Of a stretch of DNA of 64,000 bases, positions 34,460 to 41,420 are shown one piece after another (the stretch's first letter is position 1; every line of letters begins with the position of its first letter). The DNA comes from Pseudonocardia kunmingensis (GTDB lineage Bacteria; Actinomycetota; Actinomycetes; Mycobacteriales; Pseudonocardiaceae), in the NCBI RefSeq assembly GCF_006716445.1, contig NZ_VFPA01000004.1, positions 558,001 to 622,000 of the forward strand, read 5' to 3'. The notes under the pieces are model-generated. The model did not search any database and was not told where the DNA came from. It was given only the letters and a program-made list of their open reading frames with translations. A program made the translations under genes and the position numbers.

Positions 34460-34633
34460 ATGATCAATATTTCCGTGTCCTCGCGATCGCTGGCAGCCGC
34501 CCGACGGGTGGACCCGGACGTCTCGCCCGCCGCGGTGCACGCCGCCGTGGAGGCGGCGATCGCGGAGCACACCCGCGAGCAGCGCAGACGGCCGATCACG
34601 CCGCCGGAGACGGCCGACCACACCGACGCGTAG
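34460..34633 (+). CDS. Small hypothetical protein
   Basis: A 57-aa frame starting MINISVSSRSLAAARRVDPDVSP and rich in Ala, Arg and Glu; the second half is probably helical. A possible promoter (GTGACA, 19 bases, GATAGT) lies about 45 bases upstream and GAGGGGGGCG precedes the ATG. No family recognised. It stands alone between copy A of the dispersed repeat and the convergent LacI gene, eight bases from the latter's stop codon. Coding status is uncertain. Confidence 0.4.
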   Translation: MINISVSSRSLAAARRVDPDVSPAAVHAAVEAAIAEHTREQRRRPITPPETADHTDA

Positions 34634-34641
34634 CCGGCCGG

Positions 34642-35634
34642 TCAGCGCGGCGGGGCCGTCGTCCCGCGCACGACCAGGCGCGGGGTGAGCACCACCTCGA
34701 CGGGCTCGGTGCGGCCGCCGTCCAGGCGCTCCACCGCGGCCGCGACCGCACGGCCCGCCTGCTCGGGCGCCTCCTGGCTCACCGTCGTCAGGTCGACGTG
34801 GGCGAGGCGGGCGAGCTCGCCGTCGTCGTAACCGACCACCGACACGTCCTGCGGCACCCGCACGCCCGCCCGCAGGAACACGTCAAGCAGGCCGATGGCG
34901 CAGCGGTCGTTGGCCGCGAAGACCGCGGTCGGCAGCTCCGGACCGGCCAGCAGCTCGCGAGCGGCGGCCGCGCCTGCCGCCTCCACGTACCCGCCGGGCA
35001 GCACGCCACCCGCACCGAGGCCGTGGCGGCGCAGCGCGGCGTCGAAGCCGGCCCTGCGGTCGGTGGCCATGGCCGCCGACCCGCCGTCGACGTGCACGAT
35101 CCGCCGGTGCCCGAGCCCGACGAGGTGCTCGACCACCTCGGCGACGCCGGCCTCGTCGTCCACGCGCACGACGTCGAACCCGACGGGGCGCACGTGCCGC
35201 CCCACCACGACGGCGGGGACCCGGGAGCCGAGCGCCGACAGGGCCGCGACCGGGTGCTCGGGCGCCAGCAGCAGGACCGCCTCGCAGCGCATGTCGACCA
35301 GCGTGTCGACGACGCGCTCCTCGCCGGACGCCGCGGTGACGGCGCCGAGCGCCACCGCGTAGCCGCGCGCGTCCGCGGCGAGCTGCACCTCCTCGGCCAG
35401 CTCCGCCCGGAACGCGTCGCGCAGCATGACCGGGACGCCGAGCAGCCGGGTGCGGCGGCGCGCGAGCATGCTGGCCGTGCGGTCGGCGCGGTAGCCGAGG
35501 CGGGCGGCCGCCGCGAGCACCCGCTCCCGGGTCTGCGCGCTCGGGCCCGGGACGTCGCGCAGGACGAGGGAGACGGAGGCGGTCGAGACGCCCGCCTCGG
35601 CGGCGACGTCCTCGAGGCGTGGCCTGCGGTTCAC
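34642..35634 (-). CDS. LacI-family transcriptional regulator
   Basis: A 330-aa LacI-type regulator: HTH with hinge helix (LEDVAAEAGVSTASVSLVLRDVPGPS and on to residue 60) and a sugar-binding core with VVGRHVRP and NDRCAIGLLDVF. It is divergent from the dioxygenase-SDR-Idh operon and presumably controls it in response to a sugar or inositol derivative. The start is a GTG with AAGGGGG upstream. A perfect palindrome in the shared promoter region is its likely operator. Confidence 0.88.
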   Translation of the reverse strand: MNRRPRLEDVAAEAGVSTASVSLVLRDVPGPSAQTRERVLAAAARLGYRADRTASMLARRRTRLLGVPVMLRDAFRAELAEEVQLAADARGYAVALGAVTAASGEERVVDTLVDMRCEAVLLLAPEHPVAALSALGSRVPAVVVGRHVRPVGFDVVRVDDEAGVAEVVEHLVGLGHRRIVHVDGGSAAMATDRRAGFDAALRRHGLGAGGVLPGGYVEAAGAAAARELLAGPELPTAVFAANDRCAIGLLDVFLRAGVRVPQDVSVVGYDDGELARLAHVDLTTVSQEAPEQAGRAVAAAVERLDGGRTEPVEVVLTPRLVVRGTTAPPR

Positions 35635-35682
35635 AGCACCCCCTTGACACCCTCCGCGACCCGGAGGATCGTACCCGATGGC

Positions 35683-35694
35683 TAAAGCGCTTTA
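35683..35694. promoter_or_regulatory. LacI-type operator in the divergent promoter region
   Basis: TAAAGCGCTTTA is a perfect 12-bp palindrome with the central CG of LacI-family sites. On the minus strand it overlaps a TTAAAG -35 that stands 16 bases from a TACGAT -10 for the regulator gene. It ends 22 bases before the ATG of the dioxygenase gene, so both directions could be repressed. Confidence 0.72.
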
Positions 35695-35716
35695 AACCGC
35701 TGCAACGGGAGCCGCC

Positions 35717-36859
35717 ATGGCAACGACGCACGCCCCCGACACCCCCTGGTCGCAGGCCTCCTGCCGGCTCGAGGACCTGCTCGCGGTGCTCGCCGAGCGC
35801 ACCGACCCCCGCCGGCACCCGCTGGCCGCCGACGTGGTGGACGAGGTGCTGGTCTACGACGCCGACCGCCTGCTCGCCGCCCCCGCCGAGGCCGCCCGGG
35901 TCGAGCTGGTCCGCGCGTTCGCCGACGGGCCCGGGATCGTGGTGGTGCGCGGCGCGTACCCCGACACGACGGTCGTGGACCGCGCCACCGCCGCGTTCGA
36001 GGAGATGATCGCCGAGCAGCGCGCGAGCGGCACGACGGCGGGCGACCACTTCGCGAAGCCCGGCGCGAACGACCGCGTCTGGAACACGCTGGAGAAGCTC
36101 GCGGTCCGCGCACCCGAGGTGTTCGTCGACTACTACGCCAACCCCGTGCTCGCGCTCGTGTCGGACGCCTGGCTGGGCCCCGGGTACCAGGTCACCTCGC
36201 AGGTCAACGTCGTCAACCCGGGCGGGGCGGCGCAGGTGGGGCACCGCGACTACCACCTCGGGTTCCTGGCACCGGCGCAGATCGAGGCCTACCCGGCGCA
36301 CGTGCACCGCCTCTCCCCCGTGCTCACGCTGCAGGGCGCGGTGGCGCACACCGACATGCCCGTGGAGAGCGGACCCACGATGTACCTGCCGCACTCGCAG
36401 AAGTACGGCCCCGGCTACCTCGCCACCACCCGCCCGGAGTTCGCCGAGCACTTCGCGCGCCACCACGTCCAGCTCCCCCTGCGCACGGGCGACGCGGCGT
36501 TCTTCAACCCCGCGGTCATCCACGGCGCCGGGCACAACCGGTCCGCGGACGTGCGGCGCACGGCCAACCTGCTGCAGGTCTCGTCGGCGTTCGGACGGGC
36601 GATGGAGAGCGTCGACCGGGACCGGATCTGCCGCGCCGTCTACCCGGCCCTGCGCGCGCACCCCGCGCCCGAGCACGCCGTCGCCGCGGCCGCCGAGGGC
36701 TACCCGTTCCCCACGAACCTCGACCGCGACCCGCCCGTCGACGGGCTCGCCCCGCCGAGCCAGGCCGACCTCGTCCGGCACGCGCTGGCGCATGGCCTCG
36801 AACCCGCCGAGTTCGAGGCCGCATTGACCGCCCACTCCGACCGTCGCCGGACCGCCTGA
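35717..36859 (+). CDS. Phytanoyl-CoA dioxygenase (PhyH) family Fe(II)/2-oxoglutarate oxygenase
   Basis: A 380-aa protein with the facial triad of the family: H176 and D178 in GHRDYH and the distal H269 in AVIHGAGHN, with an Arg a few residues on (VRRTANLL) to hold 2-oxoglutarate. Such enzymes hydroxylate small molecules or remove O- or N-methyl groups by oxidation. It is first in an operon with an SDR and an inositol-dehydrogenase-like protein under a LacI regulator. A role in opening modified inositols is plausible; the substrate is unknown. Confidence 0.8.
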   Translation: MATTHAPDTPWSQASCRLEDLLAVLAERTDPRRHPLAADVVDEVLVYDADRLLAAPAEAARVELVRAFADGPGIVVVRGAYPDTTVVDRATAAFEEMIAEQRASGTTAGDHFAKPGANDRVWNTLEKLAVRAPEVFVDYYANPVLALVSDAWLGPGYQVTSQVNVVNPGGAAQVGHRDYHLGFLAPAQIEAYPAHVHRLSPVLTLQGAVAHTDMPVESGPTMYLPHSQKYGPGYLATTRPEFAEHFARHHVQLPLRTGDAAFFNPAVIHGAGHNRSADVRRTANLLQVSSAFGRAMESVDRDRICRAVYPALRAHPAPEHAVAAAAEGYPFPTNLDRDPPVDGLAPPSQADLVRHALAHGLEPAEFEAALTAHSDRRRTA

Positions 36860-37635
36860 TGCGCCTCCTCGAGGAGAAGGTCCTGCTGGTCAGCGGCGGG
36901 ACCCAGGGCGTGGGTGCAGGCGTGGCGCGGGCCGCCGCGCGCGAGGGCGCGGCAATCGCCGTCACCGGGCGGCGCCCGGAACCGGGCGAGCGACTCGTGG
37001 CCGAGCTGCACGCGGCCGGGGCCGAGGCGCAGTTCGTGCGCGCCGACGTCGCGGACGTCACGCAGGCCCAGGGCGCGGTCGCCACCGTCGTCACGCGGTT
37101 CGGCCGGGTGGACTGCCTGGTCAACGCGGCCGGGCTGACGTCGCGGGGCACCCTGCTCGACACGACGCCCGAGCTGTTCGACGCGCACGTCGCGGTCAAC
37201 CTGCGCGCGCCGTTCTTCCTGATGCAGGCCGCCGTTCGCGACATGCTGGGCCGCGGCGCGCCCGGCACGGTCGTCAACGTCATCTCCTCCTCCGAGCTGG
37301 GCGGGCAGCCGTACCTCGCGCCCTACGTCGCCGCCAAGGCCGGCCTCGCCGGGCTCACCCGCAACGCCGCGCACGCCCACCGCTTCGACCGGATCCGGAT
37401 CAACGGCCTCGACATCGGCTGGACCGACACCGAGGGCGAGGACGCCACCCAACGGCGTTTCCACGACGCCGACGACGGGTGGCGGGAGCAGGCGGCGCAG
37501 CGGCTGCCGATGGGCAGGCTCGGTCAGGTCGACGAGATCGCCGACTTCGTGGTGTTCCTGCTGTCGGAGCGCAGCGGCGTCGTCACCGGCTCGGTGATCG
37601 ACTGGGATCAGAACGTGTTCGGAGGGTTGGACTGA
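36859..37635 (+). CDS. SDR-family oxidoreductase
   Basis: A 258-aa short-chain dehydrogenase: nucleotide motif GGTQGVGAG (about residues 13-21), NAAG, the catalytic Ser in VISSSEL (about 142), Tyr156 and Lys160 in YVAAK. It probably oxidises a secondary alcohol with NAD(P). The ATG shares a base with the preceding stop and its own stop with the next start (both TGATG), so all three genes of this operon are coupled. Confidence 0.87.
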   Translation: MRLLEEKVLLVSGGTQGVGAGVARAAAREGAAIAVTGRRPEPGERLVAELHAAGAEAQFVRADVADVTQAQGAVATVVTRFGRVDCLVNAAGLTSRGTLLDTTPELFDAHVAVNLRAPFFLMQAAVRDMLGRGAPGTVVNVISSSELGGQPYLAPYVAAKAGLAGLTRNAAHAHRFDRIRINGLDIGWTDTEGEDATQRRFHDADDGWREQAAQRLPMGRLGQVDEIADFVVFLLSERSGVVTGSVIDWDQNVFGGLD

Positions 37636-38636
37636 TGCGCCTCGGACTGATCGGGCTCGGCCGGATCGGCGCGTTCCACGCGCAGACGCTGGCCGACCTG
37701 CCTGCGGTCGACTCGCTCGTCGTCACCGACGCCGTGCCGGCGACCACGAAGGAGGTGGCCGAGCGCGTCGGGGCGGAGCCGGTCGACTCGGTGGCCGAGC
37801 TGCTCTCCGCCGGCGTCGACGGCGTGCTCGTCGCGGCCGCCACCGACACGCATCTCGAGCTCGTGCTCGCGGGGGTCGACGCCGGGCTGCCGGTGTTCTG
37901 CGAGAAGCCGCTGGCCCGCGCCGTCGGCGACGCCGCCGCGGTGGTTCGGCGGGTGCAGGAGTCCGGCGTGCCCGTGCAGGTCGGCTACCCGCGCCGGTTC
38001 GACCCGGCGTTCCTGGCCGCCCGCGCGGCCGTCGAGGGCGGGGAGCTCGGCGGGCTGCACACCGTCCGCTCCACCACGCTCGACCCGGCACCGCCGCCCG
38101 CGGCGTACCTCGCCGGGTCCGGCGGCATCTTCCGGGACTGCGCCGTGCACGACTTCGACGCCGTGCGCTGGGTGACCGGGCGGGAGGTCGTGGAGGTGTA
38201 CGCCACCGGCTCCGACCGCGGCGACCCGCTGTACGCCGACATCGGCGACGTGCACACCGCGGCCGCGATCCTGACCCTGGACGACGGCACGCTCGGCGTC
38301 GTCTCGAACAGCCGCGGCAACCCGCGCGGCTACGACGTGCGCCTGGAGCTGCACGGCACCGCCGACAGCGCCGCGGCCGGCCTCGACGACGGGCTTCCGC
38401 TGCGCTCGCTCGAACCCGGCGTCACGTTCCCGGCAGGCCCGCCGCACGGCTTCTTCATGGACCGCCTCGCCACGGCGTTCCGCGCGGAGCTGGCCGCGTT
38501 CGCCGACCTGGTCGCGGGCACGCGACCGTCGCCGTGCACCGCGGCCGACGCGCTGGAGGTCGCCTACATCGCCGAGGCCGCCGCGCTCTCGTTGCGCGAG
38601 CACCGCCCGGTCCGCGTGGAGGAACTGCGCCCCTGA
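37635..38636 (+). CDS. Gfo/Idh/MocA oxidoreductase, third inositol dehydrogenase-like
   Basis: A 333-aa oxidoreductase with GLIGLGRIGAFHA, AATDTH, FCEKPLARA (catalytic Lys about residue 93), YLAGSGGIFRDCAVHDFDAVRW and SNSRGNPRGY. It is most like the protein at 32351. As the last gene of the LacI-controlled operon it likely oxidises the cyclitol released or made by the dioxygenase and SDR. A terminator hairpin follows 16 bases after its stop. Confidence 0.83.
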   Translation: MRLGLIGLGRIGAFHAQTLADLPAVDSLVVTDAVPATTKEVAERVGAEPVDSVAELLSAGVDGVLVAAATDTHLELVLAGVDAGLPVFCEKPLARAVGDAAAVVRRVQESGVPVQVGYPRRFDPAFLAARAAVEGGELGGLHTVRSTTLDPAPPPAAYLAGSGGIFRDCAVHDFDAVRWVTGREVVEVYATGSDRGDPLYADIGDVHTAAAILTLDDGTLGVVSNSRGNPRGYDVRLELHGTADSAAAGLDDGLPLRSLEPGVTFPAGPPHGFFMDRLATAFRAELAAFADLVAGTRPSPCTAADALEVAYIAEAAALSLREHRPVRVEELRP

Positions 38637-38652
38637 ACGGCACTTTCGCCGG

Positions 38653-38680
38653 CCGGCACGACATGGGCAGGTCGTGCCGG
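38653..38680 (+). terminator. Terminator of the dioxygenase operon
   Basis: CCGGCACGAC at 38653-38662 pairs perfectly with 38671-38680 around an eight-base loop, 16 bases after the operon's last stop codon. Confidence 0.75.
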
Positions 38681-38689
38681 GGCGCCCCA

Positions 38690-38738
38690 TGATCGGTCCG
38701 AGTCGCACGTCAGGGTCGTCGCGGCCGCGCTCACGTAC
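38690..38738 (-). repeat. 49-bp dispersed repeat, copy 2
   Basis: The reverse complement of this stretch matches 11415-11463 at 45 of 49 bases. It lies just beyond the terminator of the dioxygenase operon, in intergenic DNA. Confidence 0.65.
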
Positions 38739-38939
38739 TTCTCGCGCCCCGGCTCCCCGGGGTCGACCTCAGCGCTGTTTTCGGGCGGGCGGCAGCGCTG
38801 GTGTCGATGTGACCATGAAAACCTCCGGTGGGCGCGCCGTTCCCGGCTCGAGACCGCTGCCTCTCACCCGGGCCCGGGTCTCCGGCGCGATCCCCCCGGT
38901 TCCCCGATCGCTTCCGTCGGCGGGTGGTCGAGTTGGGGT

Positions 38940-39291
38940 AACTACCGGGTGACGTGGTCAGGTGGGCGGCCGTTCCCGACTTCCGGGCACGCCCGTTCGC
39001 GACGAGACCGTCCTTGTCGGGTGCCGCGCACCTTGCGGTGGTCCCGTCCCAACCCCTGACCTGTGATCATCCGGCTGGTCCGAGGACCGACGCCACCCTT
39101 GATCAGCGGGGACGGGACATGCGCTGCACCGCTGCAGGTCATGTCCCGGTTTCGCTGATCATGCCCGTTGCCGGATGGTGGAACGGCACCACAGCCAGTC
39201 GCGTGGCACCGCGACAGGGACGTTCTCGTCGTGGACGGGCGTGCCGCGAAGTCGGGGACGGCTGCCCACGCGCCCACGTCACCCGGTAGTT
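38940..39291. repeat. 352-bp near-palindromic element
   Basis: The two ends, AACTACCGGGTGACGTGG at 38940-38957 and its exact reverse complement at 39274-39291, are perfect 18-bp inverted repeats. The arms between them match at roughly three-quarters of positions all the way to the centre near 39130, and an inner hairpin runs from TGATCAGC (39100-39107) to GCTGATCA (39154-39161). The element therefore reads almost the same on both strands. It has no gene: the open frames on each strand are mirror images. A MITE-like foldback or a structured RNA are the main options. Confidence 0.8.
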
Positions 39292-39542
39292 GCGCCACCC
39301 GGCCACCCCGGGCACGAGGGTCGGGCAGGGGACCGGTCCAACTGGGGGGACGCCCAGGCCATGGGTGGCGCAGCTCGCCTTCGAGCCGGGTACGGCGCGC
39401 CCACGGCAACCCACCCCGCGCACACCGTGCTCACCCGCGTGTACGCCTGCGGAGTTCCTCCGGATCGCCCGGGACCATCGCGTCGACGCCGTGTCGCCTG
39501 GACGGGGTACGTCCCGCCGAGCGGCGAGTGATCCACTTCAGG
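39292..39542. other. Intergenic DNA without recognisable gene
   Basis: Between the palindromic element and the Nudix gene. Short open frames exist but none has a ribosome site or recognisable product. A TAGCGT at 39543-39548 with GGGGAGGACG before the ATG at 39576 may form the promoter and leader of the Nudix gene. Confidence 0.4.
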
Positions 39543-39575
39543 TAGCGTCATCCCGACGAGAAGTCGGGGAGGACG

Positions 39576-40259
39576 ATGCGCGGCAACCTGTTCGCGGTAG
39601 CGGTGGACCTGGTGGTGCTCACCGTGCGGGACGGCGTCCTGTGCGTGCTGCTGCGGGAGCGTTCGGCCAAGCCGTTCGCCGGGGAGCTCGCGCTGCCCGG
39701 CGGGTTCGTGCAGGGTCGCGAGGACCTGCTCGACGCCGCGGGCCGCGAGCTCGCCGAGACCGGCCTGGCGATCCAGGGCCACCACCTCGAGCAGCTCGCC
39801 GGTTACGCGGCCCCGGACCGGGACCCCCGCGGGCGCGTGCTCACCGTCGGCCACCTCGCGCTGGTCCCGGACCTGCCCGAACCGCCCGGCGAGGGCGCAT
39901 GGTGGCCGGTGGTGAAGGTCGACGCGCTGGCGTTCGACCACCTGCAGATCCTCGCCGACGGCGTCGAGCGGGCCCGGGCGAAGCTCGAGTACACGACGCT
40001 GGCCGCCGCGTTCTGCCCACCGGAGTTCACGATCTCCCAGCTGCGCCGGGTCTACGAGGCCGTCTGGGACGCCTCACCCGACCCGCGCAACTTCTCCCGC
40101 AAGGTGACCAACACTCCAGGCTTCCTGGAGCCGACCGGGACGAAGGTCAGCGGCGGCCGGGGACGCCCCGGCCAGCTGTTCCGCCGAGGCCCGGCGACGG
40201 CGCTGCACCCCCCGATGCTGCGCGACGCTCCCCCCGCGCGTCAGATGCTCGGCACGTAG
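39576..40259 (+). CDS. Nudix-domain protein, NrtR-like regulator
   Basis: A 227-aa protein with an N-terminal Nudix domain and a C-terminal winged-helix-like part (FTISQLRRVYEAVWDASPDPRNFSRKVTNTPGFLEPTG), the layout of NrtR, which represses NAD-synthesis genes and senses ADP-ribose. The Nudix box reads GGFVQGREDLLDAAGRELAETGL: the second Glu of the catalytic REUxEExGU motif is Thr, so hydrolysis is probably lost, as in many NrtR proteins. GGGGAGGACG precedes the ATG. No NAD gene is adjacent. Confidence 0.78.
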   Translation: MRGNLFAVAVDLVVLTVRDGVLCVLLRERSAKPFAGELALPGGFVQGREDLLDAAGRELAETGLAIQGHHLEQLAGYAAPDRDPRGRVLTVGHLALVPDLPEPPGEGAWWPVVKVDALAFDHLQILADGVERARAKLEYTTLAAAFCPPEFTISQLRRVYEAVWDASPDPRNFSRKVTNTPGFLEPTGTKVSGGRGRPGQLFRRGPATALHPPMLRDAPPARQMLGT

Positions 40260-40672
40260 GCGGCCAGCCCGTCGAGCAGCATGCCGCTGCCCTGCTCGGA
40301 CCCGTCCCGCTCCTGCTCGGTGGCGCAGGTCTGGGACACCGCGATCCGGGTCTTCCCGCCACCGAGGTCGGTGAGGTCCACGGCCATGGCGGTCGACGCC
40401 CCGCCGGGGAGGTCCATGTGGACCTCCAGGCGCCGGTTCTCGACGACCTCGCCGTAGGAGCCGGTCAGCGGGAACTCCGAGCCGTCCGGGGCGGCCATCG
40501 TGGCCCGCCACGCACCGCCCGGCCGGACGTCGAGCTCGATCGTGGACCGCACCGCGCCGGACCACTGCGCGTAGTGGTCGGGCTGCGTCCAGGCCGCCCA
40601 CACGTTCTCGACCGGGGCGTCGAGCTCGCGGGTGAGGGTGTAGGAGTAGCCGGGGGTGGTGGTCTCGCTCAT
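40241..40672 (-). CDS. SRPBCC (AHSA1/polyketide-cyclase-like) protein
   Basis: A 143-aa helix-grip protein (YTLTRELDAPVENVWAAWTQPDHYAQWSG ... PGGAWRATM) of the AHSA1 family, which binds hydrophobic ligands or partners; its function is unknown. The ATG at 40672 has GGAGGAG eight bases upstream, so it can be made on its own even though the frame is continuous with the TetR protein upstream. TetR-AHSA1 pairs are common in actinobacteria. Confidence 0.75.
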   Translation of the reverse strand: MSETTTPGYSYTLTRELDAPVENVWAAWTQPDHYAQWSGAVRSTIELDVRPGGAWRATMAAPDGSEFPLTGSYGEVVENRRLEVHMDLPGGASTAMAVDLTDLGGGKTRIAVSQTCATEQERDGSEQGSGMLLDGLAAYVPSI

Positions 40673-41320
40673 GTTCATCTCCTCCGAGTGGTTCGCTCCG
40701 TGGTGGAGCCGACGGGATGTGGACCGGCGAGGACGGCAGAACTGATCGGTGGCCGGCGAACCCCGTGATCCGGGGTATCGGGATCCCGGGCCTGCCAGCG
40801 CGAGCAGGGCCCGCACCAGGTCCTCGGCGTCGCCGCGGCCGGCGAGCACCACCCGGTGCAGCTGCGCGTCGGCCGCCTGCACCAGCAGGGCGGCGGTGCG
40901 CTCCGGGGCTGGGCCGCCCCGGCCGTACCGGCGCAGCAGCGCGGCGATCTCGTCGGTCAGCCGGTCCTGCAGGGCGTGCAGGCGCGCGACCCCGTCCGGC
41001 ACCCGTGGGGCGTACTCGCGCATCAGGGCGTGCAGCCGGGGCCGGGTGGCGTGCAGCTCGACGAGGGCGTCCACCAGCGCGCGGATCGCGTCCTCCCACT
41101 CCGGCGGATGCGCGCGGAGCCGGGTGAGCTCGGAATCGAGCCGGAGCCGCGCGGCGGCCACGTGCCGATCGGCGAGCTCGTAGAGCAGTGCCTGCTTGTG
41201 CGGGAAGTACTGGTACAGCGTGCCGATCGAGACGCCTGCACGTTCGGCGATGCGGTTGGTGGTAACGGTGAGCCCTTCGCGCTCGAAAACCTGAGCAGCG
41301 GCCTCCACGATCACGTCCAC
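40241..41320 (-). CDS. TetR-family regulator reading in frame into an SRPBCC domain
   Basis: A single frame of 359 codons without a stop. Residues 1-170 form a TetR repressor (VDVIVEAAAQVFEREGLTVTTNRIAERAGVSIGTLYQYFPHKQALLYELADRH), and residues 217-359 an SRPBCC (AHSA1) domain. The roughly 45 residues between look like translated intergenic sequence and hold an internal ribosome site, so the stop of the TetR gene may have been lost. The first usable start codon (GTG 41320) already lies inside helix 1: the upstream codons encode RKRPRQQRSRDT, a normal TetR N-terminus, but offer no ATG, GTG or TTG. The true start may be a rare ATT or ATC codon. Confidence 0.7.
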   Translation of the reverse strand: MDVIVEAAAQVFEREGLTVTTNRIAERAGVSIGTLYQYFPHKQALLYELADRHVAAARLRLDSELTRLRAHPPEWEDAIRALVDALVELHATRPRLHALMREYAPRVPDGVARLHALQDRLTDEIAALLRRYGRGGPAPERTAALLVQAADAQLHRVVLAGRGDAEDLVRALLALAGPGSRYPGSRGSPATDQFCRPRRSTSRRLHHGANHSEEMNMSETTTPGYSYTLTRELDAPVENVWAAWTQPDHYAQWSGAVRSTIELDVRPGGAWRATMAAPDGSEFPLTGSYGEVVENRRLEVHMDLPGGASTAMAVDLTDLGGGKTRIAVSQTCATEQERDGSEQGSGMLLDGLAAYVPSI

Positions 41321-41420
41321 CGTGTCGCGTGAGCGCTGTTGGCGGGGCCTCTTGCGGGGCGTGTCGATGATCGTCCCAATGCGAGTTGTCGCGGGCGGGC
41401 TGCGGCACCACGCTGGCGCC

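Noticed and set aside
38942..39409. Two open frames on opposite strands (38942-39409 minus, 38954-39289 plus) with similar protein text
   Set aside because: The likeness comes from the palindromic element. Neither has a ribosome site or known family.
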